A stretch of DNA of 12,028 nt, from contig CALFGU010000010.1 of the NCBI GenBank assembly GCA_937877685.1, positions 1-12,028 of the forward strand, written 5' to 3'. Origin of the DNA: an uncultured Prevotella sp. (GTDB taxonomy: Bacteria > Bacteroidota > Bacteroidia > Bacteroidales > Bacteroidaceae). Every line of letters starts with the position of its first letter. Positions within the stretch are counted from its first letter, which is position 1. Of this stretch, positions 1-6,505 are shown one piece after another. The notes under the pieces are model-generated. The model was not told where the DNA came from, searched no databases, and was given only the letters and a program-made list of their open reading frames with translations. Both the position numbers and the translations under genes were made by a program.

Positions 1-55
1 ACAAGACGCACAGAAATACTCTTTGTTATTCGTAAAATAGATATTGTTTGAAGTC
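1..55. repeat. 55-bp direct repeat, copy 1 (may extend left of window)
   Basis: These 55 bases are identical to 4116-4170. The match stops at base 56 and may continue upstream of the window. In copy 2 the first part is the right arm of a 21-bp palindrome, so copy 1 may have a partner arm just outside the window. The core 'CGCACAGAAATACTCTTTG' recurs in diverged form at 6714-6732. The copy lies 12 bases past the end of the small-peptide gene's terminator. It resembles a REP- or MITE-like intergenic element; no transposase is seen. Confidence 0.9.
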
Positions 56-67
56 CTCCAATCATTC

Positions 68-108
68 AAAAAAAGGTAGGTCAGCTACGCACGGCTGACC
101 TACCTTTT
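68..108 (-). terminator. Intrinsic terminator of the small-peptide gene
   Basis: A perfect 15-bp stem (71-85 with 94-108) has an 8-base loop. Read on the minus strand, the stem runs directly into seven T residues. It begins 18 bases after the stop codon of the 56-residue gene at 126-296. The plus-strand reading lacks a T tract beyond the stem, so the minus strand is the likely direction. Confidence 0.88.
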
Positions 109-125
109 GGTTTATAGCGGGAAGG

Positions 126-296
126 TTAGTTTTCCCAGTTTGTTGAGCTCCAGGGGTTGTTCTGCTTATTTGTAAGCTGTCCGCCGTTAGATGTGTCTAC
201 AGTCTTGTCAGAATACATCTGAAGTGATGCAGCAATGAGGCCTTCGAGTTGGAACTCGTTAACGCTCATTTGGGGGTTAATATATGTCTTTTTCAT
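126..296 (-). CDS. Small Bacteroidales-type peptide, 56 aa, function unknown
   Basis: This ATG-to-TAA frame of 56 codons begins MKKTYINPQMSVNEFQLEGL, continues IAASLQMYSDKT and ends NPWSSTNWEN. Many Bacteroidales genomes carry short proteins of this style (a Lys-rich start, a Tyr/Asn-Pro element, a hydrophobic stretch ending near 'L-AAS', then a polar Trp/Asn/Asp-rich tail). I recognise the pattern but know no function for it. The hydrophobic patch is too short and too weak for a confident membrane helix or signal peptide. An A-rich stretch precedes the ATG, as is usual in this phylum, and a strong terminator follows 18 bases after the stop. It lies 114 bases downstream of the large secreted-protein gene on the same strand, and I found no TAnnTTTG promoter in that gap, so co-transcription is possible. 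It could be a chance frame, but start, composition and terminator position all argue for a gene. Confidence 0.72.
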   Translation of the reverse strand: MKKTYINPQMSVNEFQLEGLIAASLQMYSDKTVDTSNGGQLTNKQNNPWSSTNWEN

Positions 297-343
297 AATT
301 CTATTTTTTTGTATAGGTGTTATTTAAGCTTCGGTTAAGTTCT

Positions 344-388
344 GAGGTTGTAAGGTTAACACCATCCGAATGGCAACCTTAAAACCTC
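344..388 (-). terminator. Hairpin after the secreted-protein gene, possible weak terminator
   Basis: A 14-bp inverted repeat with one mismatch (344-357 with 375-388) surrounds an inner CCAT-TCGG-ATGG stem on the minus strand. It begins 22 bases after the stop codon at 411. No T tract follows, so it may be a processing or 3'-stabilising structure rather than a full terminator, leaving the downstream peptide gene in the same transcript. Confidence 0.5.
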
Positions 389-404
389 AAAACCTTAAGA
401 CCTT
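373..404. repeat. Four imperfect tandem octamers (AAGGTTTT on minus strand)
   Basis: On the minus strand the units are AAGGTCTT, AAGGTTTT, GAGGTTTT and AAGGTTGC, in perfect 8-base register. Two more units lie inverted at 344-359, which is what creates the hairpin above. This is a low-complexity intergenic repeat between the stop of the 955-residue gene and the small gene. Confidence 0.7.
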
Positions 405-410
405 ATATCC

Positions 411-3278
411 TTACTTCACAATAAACTTCTTACCGTTCTGAATGTAAATACCGCCCTTAATAGCGTTGTTTACGCAGCGACCTGAGAGGTCATAGATAGG
501 AGCGTTAGCATCTACGCCATTGTTAAGAACAGATTCGATTGCTGTAGTTTCGCCACCGAAGTTGAAGCGGAGCGCACCCTGAGGTGTATTAGTTACGTTA
601 GCAACAGGGAGATAAGCCTTGAAACCATTATTGAGCCATGATTCGTATGTCACATTTGGTGCTTCTTCAGAACCATCGTTTGAAGTATCTGTACTTACAT
701 TAATAGCAGCCTTATAGAGACCAACCTCACCATTAGGAGCAGACAACACGTAAGATTCCTGAGTTAAGTATGTGTTTGCAACTGTACCTGCCAATTTATT
801 TCCTGAGATTTCAGCAACATTCTCTGCAACTGTCAAAGTGAATGTAGTCTTTTCTTCAAGTCCTTCTACATAAAGCAATACACCTGTACTTGCAGGGATT
901 GTACCTGTAATTTCTTCAAGAGTTGCAACTCCTTCTGTTGCTTCTGCAACATAGTAAGCTTTCAATCCTTCTACTGGCAATGTCAAAGCAACTGGAGTAT
1001 AGAACGAAGCGTAATCAACAGCAGAAACTGCAACGGGAACTTCTGTTACACGTTCGATTTCCCATGCGGCATTGGCATCATTCTGACCATATGTAGCGTT
1101 ACCTGTCCAGTCCCAGTCAGAAAGGCAATAACCATCACCATTACGGAAGAGAGCATATGCACCTACAACTTTTGCATTTTCCTTGATAGTCCAAGCCTTG
1201 CCAGCAGAACCTACAGCATCCATAGCTGAATACTGATTCAAAGCATTACCGCAGCCATAACTAACGAGTGTTTTATCTGCACCGAGATAGATAATGCTGC
1301 GAACATCATCCTTTTCTGTAGCAAGTTCCATACCGTTACCAGAAGCGTTAGACTGCCAATACTTGCCCTTCTTATTAGCATCATTACCATTCAAACTCTT
1401 GATGCGGTAGAAACCAGCAGTAGGCATATTAAGAGTAAGCGAGTTTAAAGGATAAAGTCCATGTACTCCTGCTTTAATCTTTTCAGTAGTAGTTCCTTCA
1501 GCAGGAATTGTTAGCGCTTCGAGCACTGCGCCCTTATCATCAACTGCAATACCAGAATATTGGCCTAACTCATTACCCAACTCGCAAGCTTCCAAGTAAG
1601 CTTTCTTATTCGCAACTTCAGTAGTGATAGCAGTCAACCAATTATTCTCAGTATCTGCTGAAACCACTTCAAATACCCATTGTGAAGCGTCTGCATTTGC
1701 ATCCCAGTCAACAGCAAAAAATCCATTATGACTAGTTCTCCAATCTACTTGATGCAAATAAACGTGACCTGTGTTTACGCCATTCAAACATTTGAAGACT
1801 ATATAATCACCGTAATTCTCAATTTGGAAACGCCCCGCTTCATCTATTGTCTTTGAAAGAGCAATTCTACCATTGCGTGAAGAAATAGGACATGCATACC
1901 AATCATAATAGGGATTGTAAAGATAGAAACATGCTTCTTCTCCAGCTGCAACAAGTTCCCAACAGTTCATATAATTGTTGTTGTTAGCAAAACCTGTGAG
2001 AAGCTTAGTTGTAGGTACTGTTGAATTATCCAACTTACCGCCCTCAAGCATTACACCAAGATAGGTGTTGTGCAACTTGTTCTTGAGGATAATCTTGTGT
2101 CCTGCTTGTAGATTGTTCACATAAGACACAATGATTGCTTTATTTTCATTGTCTACAGCAACGCTTTCCTTGTAACCATCACGCTCAGGTGCAGTAACTG
2201 TAAGATTTTCTGCGGTCAATTCACCTTCAGGAACGATGGTTTCACCAACTGTATATACGGTTCCATTATAAGTTACTGTCGCACCTATTGGACCTACAAT
2301 TTGATAACCTTCTTGGTATTCCATGAGCTTAAGATTCAACGCAATATTAGCACCGTTATTTACATACAAAGGTTCACCATTCACAGGATTAGACGAACTC
2401 AAATAACCATTTTGAACTCCACTTTCGTGTCTAAGTTTATGATATAACACACCATTATTAGCAACAAGTTCAACGATCCATCTAAAATTAGCACCTTCTT
2501 CATTTACTCTTGAGTTCCATTGACGATCGTTAGTATATTGATGCAAATATTTACCACCTTCGGCTGTTGTATGAATACTCCAACTCCAGTTATTACCATT
2601 ATCAACGGTAATGTAAAGAGGTTTACGAATATCGCTTAGTGTTGCTAATTGGTTATATCTACGATCGTTAGGTTCTTCACCCAAGTCAACAAGATCAAGA
2701 CAAGCACCACCTTTATCCTGCAATAAATATTTTTCTCCTGCTACAGGAACTACCAACTCAGTAAGAACCCAAGCACTACCAGCATCCTGTCCTGCATTAT
2801 GGGTATAGAAACCAACTGTAGTAGCCTCATTGTCTAACGCATTATAATCAACACCACCATGCCAGTTCATATAAATACTTGCAACTCCTGAGTTTTTGTA
2901 TGGAGCAAACTGATATACATCAACCCCTCCGTTTTGGGCTTTTGTTGCTTTCCAAGTATTAGCAGAGGTTTGTTCATCTACAAGTACAATCTTATTTGTT
3001 CCTGCAGAATAACTATCAGCTTTAGCATAGGACACCCATTTTTGGCGATCAATACTATAAATCTGATAATCTTCACCAGACGCAAAGAAAGCAAACTTAC
3101 CAGGTTTGGTCTGAGTCGTGGATGTATAAGAAGTCATCCAAACATTATTTTTGTTTTTTAATGCATACTGATACTCAGGATTTGACACCGTTGTGGAAAC
3201 CTTAATATCAGCAGTCTGCGCCCATGCTGTACTTACAAACATGCAGAACAGCATCAAGAGAGTAGAAATTTTTCTCAT
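411..3278 (-). CDS. Large secreted multidomain protein with sorting-type C-terminal tail
   Basis: This 955-residue protein begins with a clear Sec signal peptide (MRKISTLLMLFCMFVSTAWA, cleavage near residue 20). The rest is extracellular in style: rich in Asn, Tyr, Trp and Gly and without membrane helices. I see three broadly similar blocks at about 33-175, 395-540 and 620-745. Each has short beta-strand-like stretches with 'YLH', 'GFYRIKS' or 'W-IE/V' endings, which suggests ricin-like beta-trefoil or related carbohydrate-binding folds; that assignment is inference. Residues 750-815 (SAVDYASFYTPVALTLPVEG, then IPASTGVLL) match a region common near the C-terminus of Bacteroidales surface proteins. 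Residues 913-955 (AIESV... YDLSGR... GGIYIQNGKKFIVK) look like a type IX secretion-type sorting tail. No catalytic domain is recognisable. It is either outer-membrane-attached or released. Its leader is unusually long and structured, and the gene sits inside a direct-repeat-bounded segment. Confidence 0.9.
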   Translation of the reverse strand: MRKISTLLMLFCMFVSTAWAQTADIKVSTTVSNPEYQYALKNKNNVWMTSYTSTTQTKPGKFAFFASGEDYQIYSIDRQKWVSYAKADSYSAGTNKIVLVDEQTSANTWKATKAQNGGVDVYQFAPYKNSGVASIYMNWHGGVDYNALDNEATTVGFYTHNAGQDAGSAWVLTELVVPVAGEKYLLQDKGGACLDLVDLGEEPNDRRYNQLATLSDIRKPLYITVDNGNNWSWSIHTTAEGGKYLHQYTNDRQWNSRVNEEGANFRWIVELVANNGVLYHKLRHESGVQNGYLSSSNPVNGEPLYVNNGANIALNLKLMEYQEGYQIVGPIGATVTYNGTVYTVGETIVPEGELTAENLTVTAPERDGYKESVAVDNENKAIIVSYVNNLQAGHKIILKNKLHNTYLGVMLEGGKLDNSTVPTTKLLTGFANNNNYMNCWELVAAGEEACFYLYNPYYDWYACPISSRNGRIALSKTIDEAGRFQIENYGDYIVFKCLNGVNTGHVYLHQVDWRTSHNGFFAVDWDANADASQWVFEVVSADTENNWLTAITTEVANKKAYLEACELGNELGQYSGIAVDDKGAVLEALTIPAEGTTTEKIKAGVHGLYPLNSLTLNMPTAGFYRIKSLNGNDANKKGKYWQSNASGNGMELATEKDDVRSIIYLGADKTLVSYGCGNALNQYSAMDAVGSAGKAWTIKENAKVVGAYALFRNGDGYCLSDWDWTGNATYGQNDANAAWEIERVTEVPVAVSAVDYASFYTPVALTLPVEGLKAYYVAEATEGVATLEEITGTIPASTGVLLYVEGLEEKTTFTLTVAENVAEISGNKLAGTVANTYLTQESYVLSAPNGEVGLYKAAINVSTDTSNDGSEEAPNVTYESWLNNGFKAYLPVANVTNTPQGALRFNFGGETTAIESVLNNGVDANAPIYDLSGRCVNNAIKGGIYIQNGKKFIVK

Positions 3279-3332
3279 TTCTTCTTTGTTTTTAGTTAAT
3301 ATTATTGTTTAAAGTTTTACACATTGGGGTAT

Positions 3333-3399
3333 AAAAAATACTCCGCGCCGAGAAGTATGGTTACAAGAAGTGAACACATACTTTCCGGTGCGGAGCATT
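3333..3399 (-). terminator. Terminator-like hairpin in the leader of the secreted-protein gene
   Basis: On the minus strand, 3399-3377 pairs with 3359-3337 over 23 positions: 19 Watson-Crick pairs, 2 G-T pairs and 2 mismatches, with a 17-base loop. The stem is GC-rich at its base and runs straight into six T residues. It lies 55 bases before the ATG at 3278. The promoter I can see for that gene is further upstream (3571-3601), so this would be an attenuator rather than the end of another gene. The alternative is a decayed inverted repeat of a small mobile element. Confidence 0.6.
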
Positions 3400-3445
3400 A
3401 TTACTGGCAAGATACGCAGATGCTGTGCAACAAATCCGTTACACA

Positions 3446-3455
3446 GGGGGGGGGG
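3446..3455. repeat. Homopolymer of 10 G (10 C on the minus strand)
   Basis: An uninterrupted G10 run sits in otherwise AT-rich noncoding sequence. Its position is in the predicted leader of the 955-residue secreted-protein gene, between promoter and hairpin. Runs of this length slip readily during replication and are a classical source of phase variation. Its exact length here may also be an assembly uncertainty. Confidence 0.9.
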
Positions 3456-3570
3456 TAAAATATTAGTATTTAATAAGTTACGGCGCATTTTGCGTTATAT
3501 TTCTTTATTTAATTAAACTCTGTTTACAAGAACTGTAAAACTTCCTTGTAAAACAGCACATTATCTGTGG

Positions 3571-3601
3571 CAAAATTAATGATTAATAGGGGGATAACAA
3601 A
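3571..3601 (-). promoter_or_regulatory. Bacteroides-type promoter for the secreted-protein gene
   Basis: On the minus strand TTTG (3601-3598), a 19-base spacer and TAATTTTG (3578-3571) match the Bacteroidetes consensus TTTG-N19/20-TAnnTTTG exactly. The predicted start is near 3564, which gives a leader of about 285 nt before the ATG at 3278. I found no other TAnnTTTG on this strand between here and the start codon. Confidence 0.65.
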
Positions 3602-4115
3602 ATTTTAAGATTCTTTTTTAAGAGGAACTGATGAATGTTTTTTTGTCAAAAGAATAAATGTCCAGGAGGGCATTCTTCCCTTGTTTGTAAAGATTTCTTT
3701 CCCCGATTACGAGGGAAACGAGGGGGAAGCGAAATACGTACTGCATGGAAATACTACTCACTACTAACTCCTCACTTTTTTTCGCACCCTCTCACCGCCA
3801 AGGCGGTCCCCTCTCCCTATAAACAGGGAGAGAGCGCCGTCCGGAACTTTTACCTCTTCTGTTTCTTCTGTCAAAAAAATATAATCTGTACAACCCGTGA
3901 AATCACGTTGATAAATAAAAATCAACAGAAGTACCACCTTTCGGTTGTGCACATTTCTCCACGTTTCACAAGTGTCACGAGGAATATTCTGTATACTCCT
4001 ATTGCTAAAATATTTGCTCACAGAATCCACGGAAGGCACAGAATTTCCGCATCCGCTTTCTGTGTGAAAATATCATGTAAAACAAAGAGTATTTCTGTGC
4101 GCCTTAAGTACCCAA
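3602..4115. other. Noncoding, repeat-rich gap with no convincing gene
   Basis: Long open frames cross this stretch on both strands, but they translate into repeat-like text with no recognisable domain and read through the palindromes. Contents seen: GC-rich hairpins (3794-3799 with 3802-3807; 3811-3818 with 3825-3832), degenerate copies of a TTTTGTCAAAAGAATA motif near 3640 and 3865, and the left arm of the 21-bp palindrome at 4081. It looks like an accumulation of small dispersed intergenic elements. Confidence 0.7.
3794..3832. repeat. Pair of adjacent GC-rich hairpins
   Basis: ACCGCC-AA-GGCGGT (3794-3807) is followed directly by CTCTCCCT-ATAAAC-AGGGAGAG (3811-3832). Neither is followed by a clear T tract and no gene ends beside them, so a REP-like element is more likely than a terminator. 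Confidence 0.55.
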
Positions 4116-4142
4116 ACAAGACGCACAGAAATACTCTTTGTT
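4081..4142. repeat. 21-bp perfect palindromic element with 20-base centre
   Basis: 4081-4101 (AACAAAGAGTATTTCTGTGC plus G) is the exact reverse complement of 4122-4142. After one mismatch a further three positions pair. The right arm is also the start of the 55-bp direct repeat at 4116-4170 and 1-55. A diverged relative is at 6693-6736. No coding capacity. The most likely class is a REP- or MITE-like repeat of this genome. Confidence 0.85.
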
Positions 4143-4170
4143 ATTCGTAAAATAGATATTGTTTGAAGTC
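4116..4170. repeat. 55-bp direct repeat, copy 2
   Basis: Identical over all 55 bases to 1-55, diverging immediately after at 4171. The 4.1-kb segment between the copies holds the small-peptide gene, the secreted-protein gene and its leader. The copy lies about 60 bases beyond the gdhA terminator in the direction of gdhA transcription. Confidence 0.92.
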
Positions 4171-4231
4171 TTACTTTTGGGTTTATAACATCTTCTGTTC
4201 TTTTGTCAAGAGAATAACATGTATGTGGGTC

Positions 4232-4260
4232 AAAAAAAGGACGCACTCTGCGTGCGTCCC
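4232..4260 (-). terminator. Intrinsic terminator of gdhA
   Basis: On the minus strand GGACGCA (4259-4253) pairs with TGCGTCC (4245-4239) around a 7-base loop and is followed by seven T residues. It lies about 65 bases after the gdhA stop codon. Confidence 0.92.
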
Positions 4261-4323
4261 TATCTGTTAATACGTTGTCTAACAATATATTTTGCCTGTC
4301 AATTATATTTTTCTAATGGCGTA

Positions 4324-5658
4324 TTACACCACCCCTTGTTGCATCATTGCGCGCGCCACTTTCATGAAGCCGGCAATGTTTGCACCTTTCACGAAGTTGA
4401 GGTAGTCATCCGTCTTGCCGTAACGCACACATTGGTCGTGAATATCCTTCATGATTTGGTGGAGACGGATATCCACTTCTTCGTTTGACCAACTTAGGTG
4501 CATGGCATTCTGCGACATTTCAAGTCCAGAGGTAGCTACGCCACCCGCATTCACAGCCTTACCAGGGGCAAAGGGAGTTTTGGTTGCCACAAAGTAATCT
4601 ACGGCTTCGGCAGTACATCCCATGTTGCTGACTTCCGCCACAATCTTCACGCCATTCGCCACAAGTTGCTTCGCATCTTCTTCGTTGAGTTCGTTTTGCG
4701 TAGCACAGGGGAGCGCAATATCCACGGGTTGTTCCCAAGGTTTCTTTCCGGGATAGAAGGTTGCTTCGGGGAATTCCTCAGCATAAGGCGCCACAATGTC
4801 ATTACCCGAGAGGCGGAGTTCGAGCAAGTAATCAATCTTTTCACCGCTCACACCCGTGGGGTCATAAACATAACCGTCGGGACCAGAAAGCGTAACGACC
4901 TTGGCGCCTAACTCTGTAGCCTTCTTTGCTGCGCCCCAAGCGACATTACCAAAACCAGAGATGGCAACGGTCTTACCCTTGATGTCCATATTATAGTCAG
5001 CGCACATCTGCTCTACGAAGTAAAGCGCACCGAATCCCGTTGCCTCGGGGCGAAGATTGGATCCGCCGAATTCCATACCCTTACCCGTAAAGGTTCCTGT
5101 ATGTTCACGCGCCAACTTCTTATACATGCCGTAAAGATACCCCACCTCACGACCGCCCACACCGATATCGCCAGCAGGCACGTCCTGATCGGGACCAACA
5201 TTACGCCACAATTCCAACATGAACGACTGGCAGAAGCGCATGATTTCGGCATCGCTCTTTCCGCGAGGCGCAAAGTCAGAACCGCCCTTGGCTCCGCCCA
5301 TGGGGAGTGTGGTCAAGGCATTCTTAAAGGTCTGCTCAAAGCCCAAGAATTTCAAGATGCTGAGGTTAACAGAGGGGTGAAAACGAATACCGCCCTTGTA
5401 GGGACCAATGGCATTATTAAACTGCACACGGTAACCGATGTTGACATGAATTTCTCCCTTATCGTCCGTCCAGGGTACGCGGAAGGTCAAGATTCTGTCA
5501 GGTTCAACAAGGCGCTCAATGATTTTAGCACGTTCAAATTCAGGGTGCTGATTATACACATCTTCAATAGAATGAAGAACTTCGCGAACCGCCTGCAAGA
5601 ATTCGGGTTCGCCGGGATGCTTAGCAGCTAATTGCTGCATGATAAGGTCAGTCTTCAT
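4324..5658 (-). CDS. gdhA: Glutamate dehydrogenase, hexameric GdhA type
   Basis: It catalyses reversible reductive amination of 2-oxoglutarate by ammonium to glutamate in the cytoplasm, a main nitrogen-assimilation route in Bacteroidales. The 444-residue length matches the hexameric GdhA family. Visible signatures: RFHPSVNLSILKFLGFEQTF (residues 92-111), the catalytic lysine in PMGGAKGGSD (Lys124), PAGDIGVGGREVG with the catalytic Asp (Asp164), the Rossmann motif GFGNVA (235-240), LPCATQNEL and the late motif AGGVATSGLEMSQN. I take the ATG at 5658. A GTG at 5688 would add ten residues with no family support, while MKTDLIMQQL fits homologues. The family suggests NADP(H), but cofactor preference cannot be settled by eye. 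It has its own promoter-like element and a strong terminator, so it is probably monocistronic. Confidence 0.97.
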   Translation of the reverse strand: MKTDLIMQQLAAKHPGEPEFLQAVREVLHSIEDVYNQHPEFERAKIIERLVEPDRILTFRVPWTDDKGEIHVNIGYRVQFNNAIGPYKGGIRFHPSVNLSILKFLGFEQTFKNALTTLPMGGAKGGSDFAPRGKSDAEIMRFCQSFMLELWRNVGPDQDVPAGDIGVGGREVGYLYGMYKKLAREHTGTFTGKGMEFGGSNLRPEATGFGALYFVEQMCADYNMDIKGKTVAISGFGNVAWGAAKKATELGAKVVTLSGPDGYVYDPTGVSGEKIDYLLELRLSGNDIVAPYAEEFPEATFYPGKKPWEQPVDIALPCATQNELNEEDAKQLVANGVKIVAEVSNMGCTAEAVDYFVATKTPFAPGKAVNAGGVATSGLEMSQNAMHLSWSNEEVDIRLHQIMKDIHDQCVRYGKTDDYLNFVKGANIAGFMKVARAMMQQGVV

Positions 5659-5733
5659 GATATGAAACTGGGTTAGTAAAGACGCCACGCTGGTTGCGAA
5701 GCGCTATGGTATAGATGGGTAGTTTTAAAAGGC

Positions 5734-5758
5734 GATACGGACTCCGAAGAATCGTATC
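5734..5758 (-). promoter_or_regulatory. UUCG-capped hairpin at the predicted 5' end of gdhA mRNA
   Basis: On the minus strand 5758-5734 folds as GATAC/GTATC then GATTC/GAGTC (one G-U pair, one bulged C), closed by a C(TTCG)G tetraloop, giving ten base pairs. The predicted transcription start falls at or next to its first base. Stable 5'-terminal hairpins of this type often protect mRNA from degradation; that role is inferred. Confidence 0.5.
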
Positions 5759-5764
5759 ACAATG

Positions 5765-5772
5765 CAAATGTA
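5765..5772 (-). promoter_or_regulatory. Probable -7 element for gdhA
   Basis: TACATTTG on the minus strand matches TAnnTTTG and lies about 107 bases before the gdhA ATG. No good TTTG -33 element is found 19-21 bases upstream. That position falls inside the terminator hairpin of the preceding antiterminator gene, so the promoter may be activator-dependent, or this may be a chance match. Confidence 0.5.
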
Positions 5773-5775
5773 AAG

Positions 5776-5803
5776 AAAAAAGGGGACACGCAGTCCCCTT
5801 TTT
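5776..5803 (-). terminator. Intrinsic terminator of the UpxY-like gene
   Basis: An 11-bp stem (5777-5787 with 5793-5803), loop ACGCA, is GC-rich in the middle with A and T flanks, so it can work in both directions. On the minus strand it begins 11 bases after the stop codon of the antiterminator gene and ends in a run of six T. Confidence 0.88.
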
Positions 5804-5813
5804 CACAAATATT

Positions 5814-6449
5814 TTAACCTAACGACGCTTCCGCCGACATTTCGTCTTCAATCTTTTCAACAAGCACGGCGGGCAATGCCGTTGTTGCCACGGCCGCAAT
5901 CCCCTCGAGTTGCACCACTACGCGACGCTCATGTTTGCGTGACGTACTAAGATAAATGCCCTCGACACCCTGGAATGGTCCTGCCACAACGCGCACACGC
6001 TGTCCCGCCTTCCAGTTGATTTTCTGTGCTTCCAGAAACTGCACACGCTCCACTTGATTGCCAGCAATCGCAATAAAGTTCTGCATTTGTTGGCGTGGCA
6101 CGATTACAGGTGTGCGCCCCACTCGCTTCATCCCCTCATACACGTCACGAAGCATGAAGTTGAAATCCAACTTATAGGGATGGGCCGCCTTGAGTTGCAT
6201 CAAGCGCTTGTAACTTGTATGCACAAAGACATAATTATTCAGTGCCACCTTCACGTCATAGCAAAAGCGCCCCTGCTTGTCTCTGCGACGCGTGCGCCTC
6301 ATGGGCACAAAGGCCTCAATCTGTCCCAGTTCGCGGAGCAATTCTTTCACCTTCAATTCCGTGCGATAAGCAACGAGCAACACATACCAGTGAGTTTCCT
6401 CACCAGTAGGTTTTCCTCCTCTCGATTGTGAATTTAGGGGTTGTTGCAT
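5814..6449 (-). CDS. UpxY-family NusG-like transcription antiterminator (orphan)
   Basis: This 211-residue cytoplasmic protein is a specialised NusG paralogue. Residues 20-128 form the NGN domain (HWYVLLVAYRTELKVKELL, EAFVPM, NNYVFVHTS). Residues 146-173 carry the KOW motif (KAGQRVRVVAGPFQGVEGIY). In Bacteroides, UpxY proteins are usually the first gene of capsule operons, loading on RNA polymerase in the leader and allowing read-through of that operon. Here the gene stands alone: it has a near-perfect promoter upstream and a terminator 11 bases downstream, then gdhA. There is no UpxZ-like partner and no polysaccharide cluster in the window. It could act on a distant locus, have been left behind by a lost cluster, or regulate something else. 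The first 18 residues are polar and poorly conserved in character; the ATG at 6449 is the best start. Confidence 0.88.
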   Translation of the reverse strand: MQQPLNSQSRGGKPTGEETHWYVLLVAYRTELKVKELLRELGQIEAFVPMRRTRRRDKQGRFCYDVKVALNNYVFVHTSYKRLMQLKAAHPYKLDFNFMLRDVYEGMKRVGRTPVIVPRQQMQNFIAIAGNQVERVQFLEAQKINWKAGQRVRVVAGPFQGVEGIYLSTSRKHERRVVVQLEGIAAVATTALPAVLVEKIEDEMSAEASLG

Positions 6450-6482
6450 GGTTATTTCACGGTAATTTAAGGCGTTGCGTTA

Positions 6483-6493
6483 CCCAAATTGGG
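6483..6493. promoter_or_regulatory. Small dyad CCCAA-A-TTGGG in the UpxY-gene leader
   Basis: Two 5-base arms flank a single central base, just downstream of the predicted transcription start of the antiterminator gene. It could be an operator half-site pair or a chance dyad. Confidence 0.3.
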
Positions 6494-6505
6494 CACAAAC
6501 GCTGA

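Noticed and set aside
3309..3488. 59-codon minus-strand frame (MRRNLLNTNI...) overlapping the leader of the secreted-protein gene
   Set aside because: It passes through the G10 tract and the whole terminator-like hairpin, has no recognisable family features and no clear translation signals. Kept only as context for the phase-variation idea.
3811..3832. CTCTCCCT/AGGGAGAG hairpin as a terminator
   Set aside because: No T tract follows on either strand and no gene ends nearby.
3635..4150. 171-codon plus-strand frame
   Set aside because: The translation is low-information text reading across hairpins and the palindrome, with no domain, and it ends in the direct repeat. Typical of translated intergenic repeats.
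1..4170. CRISPR array or IS element as explanation of the repeats
   Set aside because: Only two distant identical copies plus a diverged palindrome, no regular spacers, no transposase frame and no target-site duplications visible.
4073..4285. 70-codon minus-strand frame
   Set aside because: It covers the gdhA terminator and both palindrome arms; its composition reflects the repeat.
5101..5631. Long plus-strand frame inside gdhA
   Set aside because: A shadow of the strongly conserved gdhA coding frame on the other strand; no independent support.
5659..5688. GTG start ten codons upstream for gdhA
   Set aside because: The extra residues have no family support, and the ATG at 5658 gives the usual 444-residue length.
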